In this document: positions 1 to 9,570 of the stretch, piece after piece
Layout: every line of letters starts with the position of its first letter
How positions within the stretch are numbered: position 1 is the first letter of the stretch
Assembly: GCA_017523305.1 (NCBI GenBank)
Contig: JAFWWV010000142.1
Location: forward strand, 1-51,499
Reading direction: 5' to 3'
Source: Clostridia bacterium
Lineage (GTDB): Bacteria > Bacillota > Clostridia > Christensenellales > UBA1242
Length of the DNA: 51,499 bases
The notes under the pieces: generated by a model
Told to the model about the DNA's origin: nothing
What the model saw: the letters and a program-made list of their open reading frames with translations, nothing else
The model's database searches: none
Position numbers and translations under genes: made by a program

Positions 1-957
1 GATTTCAGTCAAATCAAAGGGCAAGCAAGTGCAAAAAGAGCTTTAGAAATCTCTGCTGCAGGTGGCCATAACGTTTTATTAATAGGCCCACCAGGAAGTG
101 GAAAAACAATGTTGGCAAGAGCTTTTCCCACAATTTTACCAGATATGACTTTTGACGAAGCGTTAGAAGTAACAAAAATTCACAGTATAGCAGGAACATT
201 AGATAAAAATGTAGGTATCTTAACAGAAAGACCATTTAGAACACCACACCACACAGCAACAACAGTATCTTTAACTGGTGGTGGTAGAAATGCTAAACCA
301 GGTGAAATAAGTTTAGCACATAACGGAGTCTTATTTCTAGACGAAATGCCAGAATATTCAAGACAATCAATAGAGTCTTTAAGGCAGTCTTTAGAAGATG
401 GAACAATTACTGTTACAAGAAATGCACAAACAGTTGAATATCCTGCAAACTTTGTTTTAATAGCTAGTATGAATCCTTGTCCGTGTGGTAATTACGGTTC
501 TACTCAAAAACAATGTAAATGTAGCCCAAATCAAATACATAAATACTTAAGTAAGTTAAGTGGTCCGTTAATGGATAGAATAGATATGTATATTGAAGTA
601 GATAGCGTAACATATGAAGATATAAGTGGAGAAATACAAGAAGAAAGTTCTTCAGAAATCAAAAAGAGAGTAGATTTTGCTAGAGCAATACAAAACAATA
701 GATATAAAAACCAAAATATATATAGCAATAGCAAGATGACAAATAGTATGATTAAGAAATACTGTAAACTAGATGCTGACAGTAATAAAATGTTACAACT
801 TGCATTTGATAGTTTAAAACTTACAGCAAGAGCATATAATCGCATATTAAAAGTAGCAAGAACAATTGCTGATTTAGACGGAAGCGAAGATATAAAACAA
901 GAACATATATTTGAAGCTATAAATTATAGAAGTTTAGATGAAAAGTATTGGATATAA
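1..957 (+). CDS. comM: ComM-like Mg-chelatase/AAA+ ATPase, 5' end outside window
   Basis: Frame 1 is open from the first base, so the gene begins upstream of the window; the in-frame ATG at 109 lies inside the ATPase core and is not the start. Visible parts are Walker A (GPPGSGKT, just before that ATG), Walker B (LFLDEMPEYS), the family signature ASMNPCPCGNYG, a CxC cysteine cluster (QKQCKCSP), and the C-terminal lid domain (LTARAYNRILKVARTIADL). The YifB/ComM family comprises hexameric helicases that promote branch migration during natural transformation. It sits 60 nt before dprA, another transformation/recombination gene, which fits that role. The N-terminal Lon-like domain is missing only because of the window edge. 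Confidence 0.93.
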   Translation, partial: DFSQIKGQASAKRALEISAAGGHNVLLIGPPGSGKTMLARAFPTILPDMTFDEALEVTKIHSIAGTLDKNVGILTERPFRTPHHTATTVSLTGGGRNAKPGEISLAHNGVLFLDEMPEYSRQSIESLRQSLEDGTITVTRNAQTVEYPANFVLIASMNPCPCGNYGSTQKQCKCSPNQIHKYLSKLSGPLMDRIDMYIEVDSVTYEDISGEIQEESSSEIKKRVDFARAIQNNRYKNQNIYSNSKMTNSMIKKYCKLDADSNKMLQLAFDSLKLTARAYNRILKVARTIADLDGSEDIKQEHIFEAINYRSLDEKYWI

Positions 958-1017
958 TATATATGCTGTTAGTGTATGGAAAAACAATATAATATAAGAA
1001 TACATAGGATAAAGTTA

Positions 1018-2112
1018 ATGAATAAAGACGATAAAGCATTATTATGGTTAGATAGTTATGATTTTATGTCGTATAAAAAGAAAGATAAACTATTAAACCT
1101 ATTTGAATATCCAGGAGATATATTAGAGTTAAAAACATTTAATGATAAAAAAGAATATATACTTAATATACTAACTGAAGAAGAGTTTAATATTCTTAAA
1201 ACTCAAGCAACAGATTATGTTATAAATGAAATAATAAATAATCTTAATAGATTAGGAATATCTTTTATAACTTGTTTTTCTGATAAATATCCATATTACT
1301 TAAAAAATATAGATACACCACCCTATATTATATACTACAAAGGTGATATATCTTTATTGAAAACAGATTGCTTTGCTATTGTTGGTTCAAGGCATATAAC
1401 TAACTATGGTAAATTAGTAACAGAAAAATTTACAAAAGATTTAGTTCAAGCTGACTTTACAATAGTTAGTGGCCTTGCTTCAGGTGTGGATACGGTGGCG
1501 CACTCAATTACTTTAGCAAACAAGAGAAAAACAATTGCAGTTTTAGCTGGTGGATTAGACGAAATATATCCGCCAACAAATAATAATTTAGCTAAACAAA
1601 TAATAGAAAATAATGGTTTGTTGATTACTGAAACTAGACCTGGAAAAAGAACCGAGTCATATATGTTTCCAATACGAAACAGAATAATTGCTGGTCTAAG
1701 TAAAGGGATTTTAATAACTGAAGCACAAGAAAAGTCTGGCGTTATTCATACAAAAAATTATGCTTTAGAATATGGTAAAGATGTTTTTGCTGTTCCAGGC
1801 AATATTACTAGTCAAACTAGTGTAGGGGCAAATCGTATGATTGTTAATGGACAAGCAAAAGCCGTTATTACAAGTGAAGATATTTTAGAAGAATATGACA
1901 TTTGCTTACAAAAAAAAGCAAAAGCAGTTTATAATTTATCTTTAGAAGAAAGTATAATTATCAACGTTTTAACTACTGGAGAAAAGTCTTTTCAAGAGTT
2001 AGTTGAATTAACAAAATTGCCTGTTAAAACGCTTAATAGTTTGTTGACAACACTTTCAATTCGTGAAATAATTAAAAAACTTGCGGGAAATATTTATTAT
2101 TTAACCAATTAA
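1018..2112 (+). CDS. dprA: DNA processing protein DprA
   Basis: DprA/Smf binds incoming single-stranded DNA and loads RecA. The Rossmann-like core is clear: FAIVGSRHITNYG, VSGLASGVDTVAH, LAGGLDEIYPP, FPIRNRIIAGLS and FAVPGNITSQTSVGAN. A C-terminal winged-helix domain follows (SLEESIIINVLTTGEKSFQELVELTKL). An upstream in-frame ATG exists at 976, but it has no ribosome binding site. The ATG at 1018 has AGGA at 1006-1009 with 8-nt spacing and gives the usual N-terminus (helical, KALLWLDSY), so I prefer it (364 aa). The gene follows comM and precedes topA by 13 nt, the order usual in Bacillota. Confidence 0.93.
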   Translation: MNKDDKALLWLDSYDFMSYKKKDKLLNLFEYPGDILELKTFNDKKEYILNILTEEEFNILKTQATDYVINEIINNLNRLGISFITCFSDKYPYYLKNIDTPPYIIYYKGDISLLKTDCFAIVGSRHITNYGKLVTEKFTKDLVQADFTIVSGLASGVDTVAHSITLANKRKTIAVLAGGLDEIYPPTNNNLAKQIIENNGLLITETRPGKRTESYMFPIRNRIIAGLSKGILITEAQEKSGVIHTKNYALEYGKDVFAVPGNITSQTSVGANRMIVNGQAKAVITSEDILEEYDICLQKKAKAVYNLSLEESIIINVLTTGEKSFQELVELTKLPVKTLNSLLTTLSIREIIKKLAGNIYYLTN

Positions 2113-2125
2113 AAAGAAGGTATTA

Positions 2126-4231
2126 ATGAAGTTAGTTATTATAGAAGGTCCTGGTAAAAGGGATACATTAAAAAAATATTTAGGAAAAGAATATGATGTA
2201 GTTGCTACAAAAGGTCATATTCGTGATTTACCTGTAAAAACTATGGGTGTAGATATAAGTAAAAATTTTGAACCTCAATATGAAATTATGCCAGGTAAAG
2301 AAAGTATTATTAAAGAATTAAAAGATAAATCTGCAAAAGCAGAAAAAGTTTTACTCGCAACCGACCCTGATAGAGAAGGTGAAGCAATTTCTTGGCATAT
2401 AGGTAAAATTTTAAATATTAAAGAAGATGAAACTTGTAGAGTAGAGTTTAACGAAATTTCAAAAGCAGTAGTTAATAATGCTGTTCTAAATCCAAGAAGA
2501 ATAAATATGGATTTAGTTCATGCTCAACAAGGAAGAAGAATCCTTGATAGATTAGTAGGTTATAAAATTTCTCCTATTATCTGTAAAAAAATAAAATCAA
2601 ACTTAAGTGCAGGTAGGGTTCAATCTGTTGCTTTAAAGATTATTGTTGATAGAGAAAAAGAAATTTTAAACTTTAAACCAAAAGAATATTGGAACGTAGC
2701 TGCAGTATTAAATAAAGATTCTATAAAATTTAAGGCTGCTTTAGCAACATATAAATCTAAAAAGTTTGTTCCAGAAAATTTTGATCAAACAAATGAAGTT
2801 TTAGATTATTTAAAAAATCAAAATTTTATTGTTAGGGAAGTAAAAAGAACAGTAACAAAATCAAACCCACCACCACCATTTATTACAAGTACAATGCAAC
2901 AAGATGCTTTAAATAAAATTGGTATGAGTATTGCTAAAACAACAAAAAGTGCTCAAGCGTTATATGAAGGTGTTGAATTGGGTGAAGAAGGCAAAACTGC
3001 TCTTATTACTTATATCCGTACCGACTCAACACGTGTTTCACCTGAAGCACAAGCAAAGGCTAAAGAATATATTATTAAAAATTATGGTGCAGATTTTGCT
3101 CCAAGTTCTTATAATGTTTTTAAATCAAAGAAAAACGCACAAGACGCTCACGAAGCAATTAGACCTATTAGTTTAGAAAAAACTCCAGAGTCAGTAAAAA
3201 AATATATGACTCCAGATAACTACAAATTATATAAACTTATCTATGAAAGATTTGTAGCTAGCCAAATGTCTCAAGCAACATATGATTCAATGTCTGTAAT
3301 TATTGAAGCAGGTGATTATACTTTTAAAGTTGCTGGAAAAACTCCTTTGTTTGCAGGTTTTACTCGTGCTTATAAAGTTTATGAAGAAGTTGATGAAAAC
3401 AATGAGAATTCAACTGAAATAAAACTACCTAAGTTAAATGAAAATGATGTTTTAGAGTTATTAGAATTAACAAAAGATCAAAAATTCACAAAACCACCAG
3501 CAAGATATACTGAAGCTAGTATTGTTAAAACAATGGAAGAAAAAGGTATTGGCCGTCCAGCTACTTACGCGCCAACAATTGCTGTTTTATTAAATAGAAG
3601 TTATACAAATAAAGATGGAAAATATTTAATTCCAACAGAATTAGGTGTAACAGTAGTAGAGTTTTTAGAAAAATATTTTGCAGATATTATGAATATTTCA
3701 TTTACTGCTGAAATGGAAGATAACCTAGATAAAATTGAAGAAGGCTCAATGCAATGGCAAGAAGTTATTAAAAACTTCTATGGAGATTTTGAAAAAGAAG
3801 TTATTTATGCTGTAAGGGGTTCTAAAAAGGTAAGTGTACCACTTGAAGTAAGTGATGTTGTTTGCGAAAAATGTGGTGCAAATATGGTCGTTAGAGAAGG
3901 TAAAACTGGTAAGTTTTTAGCTTGTCCTAACTTCCCAAATTGTAAAAACATAAAGAGTTTTGACGAACCAAAAAATTCAGTTTGCACTTGCCCTGAATGT
4001 GGTAAAGAAGTTTTTGAAAGAAAAACAAGATTTGGAAAAATATTTTATGGTTGTAGTGGTTATCCAACTTGTAAATTTGCTAGTTGGGAAAAACCTACAA
4101 ATTTAAGATGTCCAAAATGTAAAAGATATTTAACTGTAAGAGAAACAAAAACTAATTTAAATTATAAATGTTCAAATAAAGATTGTGACTTTGAAAAACA
4201 AGAAGACAAAGTAATAGAAAATAAAAAATAA
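2126..4231 (+). CDS. topA: DNA topoisomerase I (type IA)
   Basis: This enzyme relaxes negatively supercoiled DNA through a 5'-phosphotyrosine intermediate. The Toprim domain is at the N-terminus with the acidic DPDREGEAI motif. The active-site Tyr is about residue 296 in the motif TYIRTDSTRVS, and SAGRVQSVALKIIVDRE is present. Three C-terminal zinc ribbons (about residues 580-695) have CxxC pairs: CEKCGA...CPNFPNC, CPECGK...CSGYPTC and CPKCKR...CSNKDC. At the N-terminus, where most TopA proteins read VESPAKAKT, this one reads IEGPGKRDT; the catalytic Glu and Lys are kept, but the Ser and two Ala residues are changed. Length is 701 aa, normal for the family. A good ribosome binding site (AAGAAGG) precedes the ATG. 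Confidence 0.96.
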   Translation: MKLVIIEGPGKRDTLKKYLGKEYDVVATKGHIRDLPVKTMGVDISKNFEPQYEIMPGKESIIKELKDKSAKAEKVLLATDPDREGEAISWHIGKILNIKEDETCRVEFNEISKAVVNNAVLNPRRINMDLVHAQQGRRILDRLVGYKISPIICKKIKSNLSAGRVQSVALKIIVDREKEILNFKPKEYWNVAAVLNKDSIKFKAALATYKSKKFVPENFDQTNEVLDYLKNQNFIVREVKRTVTKSNPPPPFITSTMQQDALNKIGMSIAKTTKSAQALYEGVELGEEGKTALITYIRTDSTRVSPEAQAKAKEYIIKNYGADFAPSSYNVFKSKKNAQDAHEAIRPISLEKTPESVKKYMTPDNYKLYKLIYERFVASQMSQATYDSMSVIIEAGDYTFKVAGKTPLFAGFTRAYKVYEEVDENNENSTEIKLPKLNENDVLELLELTKDQKFTKPPARYTEASIVKTMEEKGIGRPATYAPTIAVLLNRSYTNKDGKYLIPTELGVTVVEFLEKYFADIMNISFTAEMEDNLDKIEEGSMQWQEVIKNFYGDFEKEVIYAVRGSKKVSVPLEVSDVVCEKCGANMVVREGKTGKFLACPNFPNCKNIKSFDEPKNSVCTCPECGKEVFERKTRFGKIFYGCSGYPTCKFASWEKPTNLRCPKCKRYLTVRETKTNLNYKCSNKDCDFEKQEDKVIENKK

Positions 4232-4244
4232 AAGAAGATAAAAA

Positions 4245-5558
4245 ATGACTACAAAAAAAGTTTCAGTAATAGGGGCTGGCTTAGCAGGTTGTGAAGCCAG
4301 TTATCAATTGGCAAAAAGGGGAATTGAAGTAGACTTGTATGATATTAAGCCTACTAAATTTACACCTGCTCATTCTAATTCAAATTTTGCTGAAATTGTT
4401 TGTAGTAATAGTTTAAAATCAACAGATTTAAATACAGCTTCGGGTTTATTGAAAAAAGAGTTAGAGCTTTTTGATAGTTTAATATTAAAAACAGCTTATA
4501 ATTGCAGCGTTCCAGCAGGCAACGCTTTAGCTGTTGATAGAGAAAAGTTTGCTGAAGAAGTTACAAATACAATAAAAAGTTTTAAAAACATAAACTTTAT
4601 ATCAAAAGAAGTAACATCTTTACCCGAAGGAGTTGTTATTGTAGCTACTGGACCTTTAACAACAAATGACTTGTCAAATCATTTAAAATCTATTTTAGAT
4701 TCTGACACTTTATACTTTTATGATGCATCTAGCCCTATAATTGATTTTTCAACAATTGATATGACAAATGCTTATGTAAAAGATAGATATGATAAAGGTT
4801 CTGGCGATTACATTAATTGCCCAATGACAAAAGAAGAATATTTAACTTTTTATAATGAGTTAATTAATGCAAAAAGAGTTGAACTTAAAGATTTTGAGAA
4901 AAAAGAAATTTTTGAAGGTTGTATGCCTGTTGAAATTATGGCTACAAGGGGAGAAGATAGTTTAAGATTTGGTCCTTTAAAACCTGTTGGTTTAGACCAT
5001 CCTATTACAAAACAAAAGTATTATGCAGTAGTTCAACTTAGAAAAGAAGATAATGTAAATAGTTTATATAATATGGTTGGTTTTCAAACAAATCTAACTT
5101 TCGGTGAACAAAAAAGAGTTTTTAGCTTAATTCCTGCATTAAAAAATGCAACTTTTGTTAAATATGGAGTAATGCATAGAAATACTTTTATTAATGCTCC
5201 AAAATTATTAAGAAATACATTTCAACTAAAAAATAATGAAAAAATTTTTATTTCTGGTCAACTTAGTGGTGTTGAAGGATATATGGAAAGTACAATGAGT
5301 GGTTTAATTTCAGGAATTAATGCTTATTTGTATTTAAATGAAAAACCTTTACTTAATTTATCTTCAAAAACAATGACTGGTGCTATAATAAATTACATTA
5401 CAACTTGCGAAGCTAAAAAATTTCAACCAATGAATGCAAATTTTGGAATAGTTAGCCCATTGTCAGAAAGAATAAAAGATGATAAATTAAAAAAGCAAAA
5501 AATAGTTGATAGAGCTTTGGAAGAAGTGAATAATCAAATTAAAAGTGTAGGAGAATAA
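4245..5558 (+). CDS. trmFO: tRNA (m5U54) methyltransferase TrmFO, folate-dependent
   Basis: TrmFO uses methylenetetrahydrofolate and FAD to make the T-loop m5U54 in tRNA. The N-terminal FAD-binding fold is seen in GAGLAGCEASYQLAKRG with the following acidic DLYDIKP. Conserved family stretches include SNFAEIVCSNSLKS, PAGNALAVDREKFA, ATGPLTT, YDASSPIID and ISGQLSGVEGYMEST. Length is 437 aa, as expected. It lies between topA (13 nt) and hslV (1 nt), as in Bacillus, except that the xerC-type recombinase normally found after trmFO is absent. Confidence 0.96.
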   Translation: MTTKKVSVIGAGLAGCEASYQLAKRGIEVDLYDIKPTKFTPAHSNSNFAEIVCSNSLKSTDLNTASGLLKKELELFDSLILKTAYNCSVPAGNALAVDREKFAEEVTNTIKSFKNINFISKEVTSLPEGVVIVATGPLTTNDLSNHLKSILDSDTLYFYDASSPIIDFSTIDMTNAYVKDRYDKGSGDYINCPMTKEEYLTFYNELINAKRVELKDFEKKEIFEGCMPVEIMATRGEDSLRFGPLKPVGLDHPITKQKYYAVVQLRKEDNVNSLYNMVGFQTNLTFGEQKRVFSLIPALKNATFVKYGVMHRNTFINAPKLLRNTFQLKNNEKIFISGQLSGVEGYMESTMSGLISGINAYLYLNEKPLLNLSSKTMTGAIINYITTCEAKKFQPMNANFGIVSPLSERIKDDKLKKQKIVDRALEEVNNQIKSVGE

Positions 5559-5559
5559 T

Positions 5560-6096
5560 ATGGAAGGAATGAGAAGTACAACAATAGTTGCAGTTAAAAG
5601 AAATGGCAAAACTGCTATTGCTGGAGATGGACAAGTAACTGTTGGAGAAAAATTTATTGTAAAAAATAATGCTGTTAAAGTAAGAAGAATTTATAACGAT
5701 AAAGTTATTATAGGTTTTGCTGGTTCTGCTGCAGATGCTTTTAGTTTATCAAACAAATTTGAAGAACTTTTACAAAAGTTTAGTGGTAATTTAATGAGAA
5801 GTGCTGTAGAACTTGCTATTGGTTTTAGAGAAGATAAGTATGTAAGAAAACTAGATGCTTTAATGCTTGTTGCCGATAAGGATAATTTACTTTATGTTTC
5901 AGGTAATGGAGATGTTTTTGAACCTGAGTATGGTGTTGCAGCTATTGGAAGTGGTGAATTTTATGCTTTAGCTGCTTCTCGTGCTTTAATTGAAAATACA
6001 GATTTATCTGCAAAAGAAATTGCTTTAAAAGCTTTAAAAATAACAAGTGACATATGTGTATTTACAAATGGCCATGTTACAGTTGAGGAGGTTTAA
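5560..6096 (+). CDS. hslV: ATP-dependent protease peptidase subunit HslV (ClpQ)
   Basis: HslV is the proteasome-like peptidase of the HslUV complex. Family landmarks are TTIVAVKRNGKTAIAGDGQVT near the N-terminus, KVRRIYNDKVIIGFAGSAADAF, GNGDVFEPE and AIGSGEFYALAASRALIENT. The nucleophile should be the Thr of the STTIVAV segment after removal of a short MEGMRS-like propeptide, so it is a Thr-type HslV and not the Ser-type seen in Bacillus CodW; the exact cleavage point is inferred. It starts directly after trmFO and ends 2 nt before hslU; the gaggaggtt sequence at its 3' end is the ribosome binding site for hslU. Confidence 0.95.
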   Translation: MEGMRSTTIVAVKRNGKTAIAGDGQVTVGEKFIVKNNAVKVRRIYNDKVIIGFAGSAADAFSLSNKFEELLQKFSGNLMRSAVELAIGFREDKYVRKLDALMLVADKDNLLYVSGNGDVFEPEYGVAAIGSGEFYALAASRALIENTDLSAKEIALKALKITSDICVFTNGHVTVEEV

Positions 6097-6098
6097 AA

Positions 6099-7418
6099 AT
6101 GAATTTAACACCAAAACAAATTGTAGAAGAATTAGATAAATATATTGTAGGTCAAGATAAAGCAAAAAAAGCTGTGGCTATTGCTTTAAGAAATAGATAT
6201 AGAAGAAGTCGTTTAACTAAACAAATGCAAGAAGAAATAACACCAAAAAACATAATTATGAAAGGACCTACTGGTGTTGGTAAAACTGAAATAGCAAGAA
6301 GACTTGCAAAACTTGTAAAAGCTCCTTTTATTAAAATTGAAGCTACTAAATATACTGAAGTAGGTTATGTAGGTAGAGATGTCGAAAGTATGGTTCGTGA
6401 TTTAGTTGAAGCTTCTGTGAGACTTGTTAAAGACGAAAAATACAATGAAGTAATAGAAAAAGTAAAACCTAATGTAGAAAAAAGACTTTTTGATTTAATT
6501 TATCCTATAAAAAAATCTACCATTGACGGCGTTGATGTAAATGGAGAAGAATATCGTAATTATATTAAAGAAAACTTACTTAATGGTAAATATGATGACG
6601 ATTATATTGAAATGGAAGTTGCTGAAACTCCTAAATCATTTGAAATGATGCCAGGAAACGGTATGGAAATTAATATTGGCGATATGTTTGGTGGATTATT
6701 TCCTTCAAAAAAGAAAAAAAGAAAATTAACAGTTAAAGAAGCAAGAGAAATTTTATATCAAGAAGAATGCGAAAAAGTTGTTGATATGGATACTGTTAAA
6801 TCAGAAGCAATTAGAAGAGCTGAGCAAGAAGGTATAATATTTATTGACGAAATTGATAAAATTGCAGGTTCTTCTGGCAGAAAAAATGGACCAGAAGTAA
6901 GTAGAGAAGGTGTTCAAAGAGATATTTTACCAATTGTTGAAGGTTGTACAGTAAATACTAAATACGGCATTGTAAAAACCGATTACATCTTATTTATTGC
7001 AGCTGGAGCTTTCCATGTTTCAAAAGTAGAAGACTTAATTCCTGAATTACAAGGTAGATTTCCAATAAGGGTTCAACTAGAAAATTTAACAGCAAAAGAA
7101 TTTTATAAAATTTTGACAGAACCAAAAAATGCTGTAACTTTACAATATCAAGAGCTTTTAAAAGTTGATAATATTAACTTAACTTTTAAAACTGAAGCTT
7201 TAAAAGAAATTGCAAGATATGCTGAAGAAGAAAACGAAACTTCTGAAAACTTAGGTGCAAGAAGACTTCACACTGTTTTAGAGTTGTTATTAGAAGATAT
7301 AAGCTTTAATGCAAGTGGCGATCATCCTGTAATAGATGTTGTTATTGATAAAGAATATGTAACAAAAGCATTTGCAAACTTTAATAAAGAACATGATTTA
7401 AGAAAATATGTTTTATAA
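6099..7418 (+). CDS. hslU: HslUV unfoldase subunit HslU (ClpY)
   Basis: HslU is the AAA+ ring that unfolds substrates and feeds them to HslV. Walker A is GPTGVGKT at residues 56-63; Walker B (FIDEIDKIAGS) lies near residue 247; the sensor and arginine-finger region is GRFPIRVQLENL; the C-terminal helical domain is ENLGARRLHTVLELLLEDISF. The I-domain between Walker A and B contains the intermediate insertion, including a Lys-rich patch (PSKKKKRKLTV). Length is 439 aa, standard for the family. In Bacillus codY follows; here thioredoxin follows behind its own promoter. Confidence 0.96.
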   Translation: MNLTPKQIVEELDKYIVGQDKAKKAVAIALRNRYRRSRLTKQMQEEITPKNIIMKGPTGVGKTEIARRLAKLVKAPFIKIEATKYTEVGYVGRDVESMVRDLVEASVRLVKDEKYNEVIEKVKPNVEKRLFDLIYPIKKSTIDGVDVNGEEYRNYIKENLLNGKYDDDYIEMEVAETPKSFEMMPGNGMEINIGDMFGGLFPSKKKKRKLTVKEAREILYQEECEKVVDMDTVKSEAIRRAEQEGIIFIDEIDKIAGSSGRKNGPEVSREGVQRDILPIVEGCTVNTKYGIVKTDYILFIAAGAFHVSKVEDLIPELQGRFPIRVQLENLTAKEFYKILTEPKNAVTLQYQELLKVDNINLTFKTEALKEIARYAEEENETSENLGARRLHTVLELLLEDISFNASGDHPVIDVVIDKEYVTKAFANFNKEHDLRKYVL

Positions 7419-7448
7419 AAAATAAAATAAAAAATTTAAAAAATTAAG

Positions 7449-7477
7449 TTTACTTTAAAATTTTTAAGTGATATAGT
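7449..7477 (+). promoter_or_regulatory. Probable promoter of trxA
   Basis: TTTACT (7449-7454), a 17-nt spacer and TATAGT (7472-7477), with TG one base before the -10 (extended -10). It lies in the only gap between hslU and trxA. Sequence match only; the -35 is weak. Confidence 0.5.
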
Positions 7478-7523
7478 AACTTTGAAAAAGAAAAACGAAT
7501 AAAAAAATAGGAGAGTTTGAAAA

Positions 7524-7841
7524 ATGGAACTTAGTAATTTAACAGCAGAAAGTTTTGAAGCAGAAGTTAAAAATGGTAAAGGTCTTGTTTTAGTTGATTT
7601 TTATGCAACATGGTGTGGTCCATGCAAAATGCTTGCACCTGTATTAGAACAAGTTGCTGATGAAGTAAAAGAAAAAGCAACAATTAAAAAGTTAGATATT
7701 GATGAATGCTTAGATATTGCTAAAGAATTTAATGTAATGAGCGTTCCAACAATGATTTTATTTAAAGACGGTAAAGAAGTAGAAAGAATTGTTGGTTTAA
7801 GACAAAAAAATCAAATTATTGAAACTATAAACAATATTTAA
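7524..7841 (+). CDS. trxA: Thioredoxin
   Basis: Small cytosolic dithiol-disulfide oxidoreductase. The redox motif WCGPC is at residues 30-34 and the cis-Pro motif is SVPTMILF. The protein is 105 aa, the usual size, with no signal peptide. A clear ribosome binding site (GGAGAG) precedes the start. It has its own probable promoter and a strong terminator, so it looks monocistronic. Confidence 0.96.
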   Translation: MELSNLTAESFEAEVKNGKGLVLVDFYATWCGPCKMLAPVLEQVADEVKEKATIKKLDIDECLDIAKEFNVMSVPTMILFKDGKEVERIVGLRQKNQIIETINNI

Positions 7842-7849
7842 TAGAAATT

Positions 7850-7888
7850 AAGAGTAAGAAAAAATTTTTCTTACTCTTTTTTATTTTT
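7850..7888 (+). terminator. Rho-independent terminator of trxA
   Basis: An 11-bp perfect stem, AAGAGTAAGAA paired with TTCTTACTCTT, is followed by a T-rich tract. Confidence 0.9.
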
Positions 7889-7895
7889 TTAGGTC

Positions 7896-7924
7896 TTGAC
7901 AATAATTATTTTATTTGTTAATAT
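7896..7924 (+). promoter_or_regulatory. Promoter of the iscR-nifS-nifU operon
   Basis: Consensus TTGACA (7896-7901), a 17-nt spacer and TAATAT (7919-7924), placed between the trxA terminator and the Rrf2 gene. IscR-type regulators often repress their own operon, so an operator may overlap this site, but I do not see an unambiguous one. Confidence 0.8.
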
Positions 7925-7960
7925 TTCAATATCAGACAAATTTGGTAGGAGTTTATTTGT

Positions 7961-8362
7961 ATGAAATTTTCTTCAAAAGCAAGGTATGGGCTAAGAGCAG
8001 TATATGAACTTGGTAAGAATTATGAATCTGAAACACCAATTTCAAACAGTAAGTTAGCATTATTGTCTCGAGTATCAGAACCTTATTTAGAAAAAATTAT
8101 GTCAATTTTAAAAAAGCAAAAAATTGTTGTTTCTAAGCAAGGTTTAAATGGTGGATATATTTTATCAGTTGACCCAAAAGAACTTACAATAGGTAGGATT
8201 TTGACGGCTTTAGAAGGTAATTTGTATACTAGCGATTGTGTGGAAAAAAATTGTAATCAAGTAAATTGTCCAAACAGAAATGTTTTTACATTTATATATC
8301 AAAGTATAAATGCTACATTAAATAAAATGACATTGTATGATGTCTTGAATAAAAAGATTTAG
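7961..8362 (+). CDS. iscR: Rrf2/IscR-family Fe-S cluster-responsive transcriptional regulator
   Basis: Winged-helix regulator of 133 aa. The N-terminal DNA-binding domain begins [18 protein letters not shown] and continues through [30 protein letters not shown], typical of Rrf2. A three-cysteine cluster [12 protein letters not shown] (CX4CX4C) corresponds to the Fe-S ligands of IscR-like members. It is the first gene of an operon with cysteine desulfurase and scaffold genes, so sensing of cluster status and feedback control is the natural inference. CymR-type cysteine regulation is the alternative, but the three cysteines argue for Fe-S binding. Confidence 0.9.
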   Translation: MKFSSKARYGLRAVYELGKNYESETPISNSKLALLSRVSEPYLEKIMSILKKQKIVVSKQGLNGGYILSVDPKELTIGRILTALEGNLYTSDCVEKNCNQVNCPNRNVFTFIYQSINATLNKMTLYDVLNKKI

Positions 8363-8379
8363 TAAGGGAGATATTTTTA

Positions 8380-9552
8380 ATGAAAAGGATTTATTTAGAC
8401 AACGCAGCAACAACTGCAGTTTCAAACGAAGTATTAACAGAAATGTTACCAGCTTTTAATGAAACTTTTGGTAACCCAAATAGTTTACATTCTTTTGGTA
8501 GAGATTCTTTAAATTTAGTTGATAAAGCTAGAGATCGTATTGCTGAAGGTATAAATGCAGATAGGGGCGAGATCTACTTTACTTCGGGTGGAACCGAAGC
8601 TAATAACTGGGCAATTATTGGTTTAGCATTAGCAAACAAAGCAAAAGGAAACCATATTATTACATCTCAAATTGAACACCATAGTGTTCTTGAAAGTTGT
8701 AAAAAACTTGAAAAAATGGGTTTTGAAGTAACATATTTACCAGTTGACGAAACAGGTTTAGTTGATATTGCTGAATTAATTCATTGTATGAATCAAAAAA
8801 CAATTTTAGTAAGTGTTATGGCTGCAAATAATGAAATTGGTACTATTCAAAACTTAAAAACAATTTCAAAATTAGCTCACGAAAAAGATATTTTATTCCA
8901 TACTGATGCTGTACAAGCTTTAGGTGGTTTTAAAATTGATGTTAAAGACTTAGATGTAGATGCAATGAGTATTAGTGGGCATAAAATTCATGCTCCTAAA
9001 GGTATTGGCGCTCTTTATCTACGTAAAGGCGTTAAAATTGACAACCTTATTGTTGGTGGAAACCAAGAAAAAGGAAAAAGAGGTGGAACATTAAACCTTG
9101 CTTCAATTGTTGGCTTTGGATAAGCAGTAGAAACAACAGTAAGAGACTATACAATTACAAATAAAAAATTAAAAACTTTGAGAGATTATTTTGTTTCTCG
9201 TGTTAAAGAAGAAATACAACATATATCAGTTAATGGTCATCATGCTCAAAGATTACCAGGATTAGCAAGTATATCTTTCAATTTAATTGAGGGCGAATCA
9301 CTTATGTTATTACTTGATATGGCTGGTATTGCCGTTTCAACTGGTTCAGCTTGTTCAAGTGGAACATTAGAAAGTTCTCACGTTTTAAAGGCAATTGGAT
9401 TACCACCAGAAGAAGCTCAAGGAACAATAAGATTTTCTTTTGGAACAAATAATACAAAAGAAGAAATTGATTATGTTGTTGAAACTTTAAAGAAAAATGT
9501 TGCTAAATTAAGAGAAATGTCTCCATTAAGAGCAAAAAGAAAAAAGAAATAG
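8380..9552 (+). pseudogene. nifS: Cysteine desulfurase (NifS/IscS) interrupted by an in-frame TAA
   Basis: A PLP enzyme that moves sulfur from cysteine to the scaffold for Fe-S and tRNA thiolation. The reading frame is conserved across the whole length, but a TAA at 9121-9123 (codon 248) splits it. The first part holds the N-terminus ([10 protein letters not shown]), TSGGTEANN and the PLP lysine in [10 protein letters not shown] (about residue 202). The second part holds the active-site cysteine in STGSACSSGTLESSHVL (about residue 325). The family usually reads GFGKA exactly where this reads GFG-stop-A, so one A-to-T change (AAA to TAA) explains it. No ribosome binding site or ATG restarts the second part. 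With the stop read through, the protein would be 390 residues, the normal length. Real nonsense mutation, readthrough and sequence error are all possible. Confidence 0.85.
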
Positions 9553-9570
9553 GAAAGGAGAGTAAAAAGT

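Noticed and set aside
9178..9552. A separate 124-aa gene starting at TTG 9178 after the desulfurase stop
   Set aside because: Same frame as the upstream part, conserved family sequence also between the stop and 9178, and no ribosome binding site; it is the second half of one interrupted gene.
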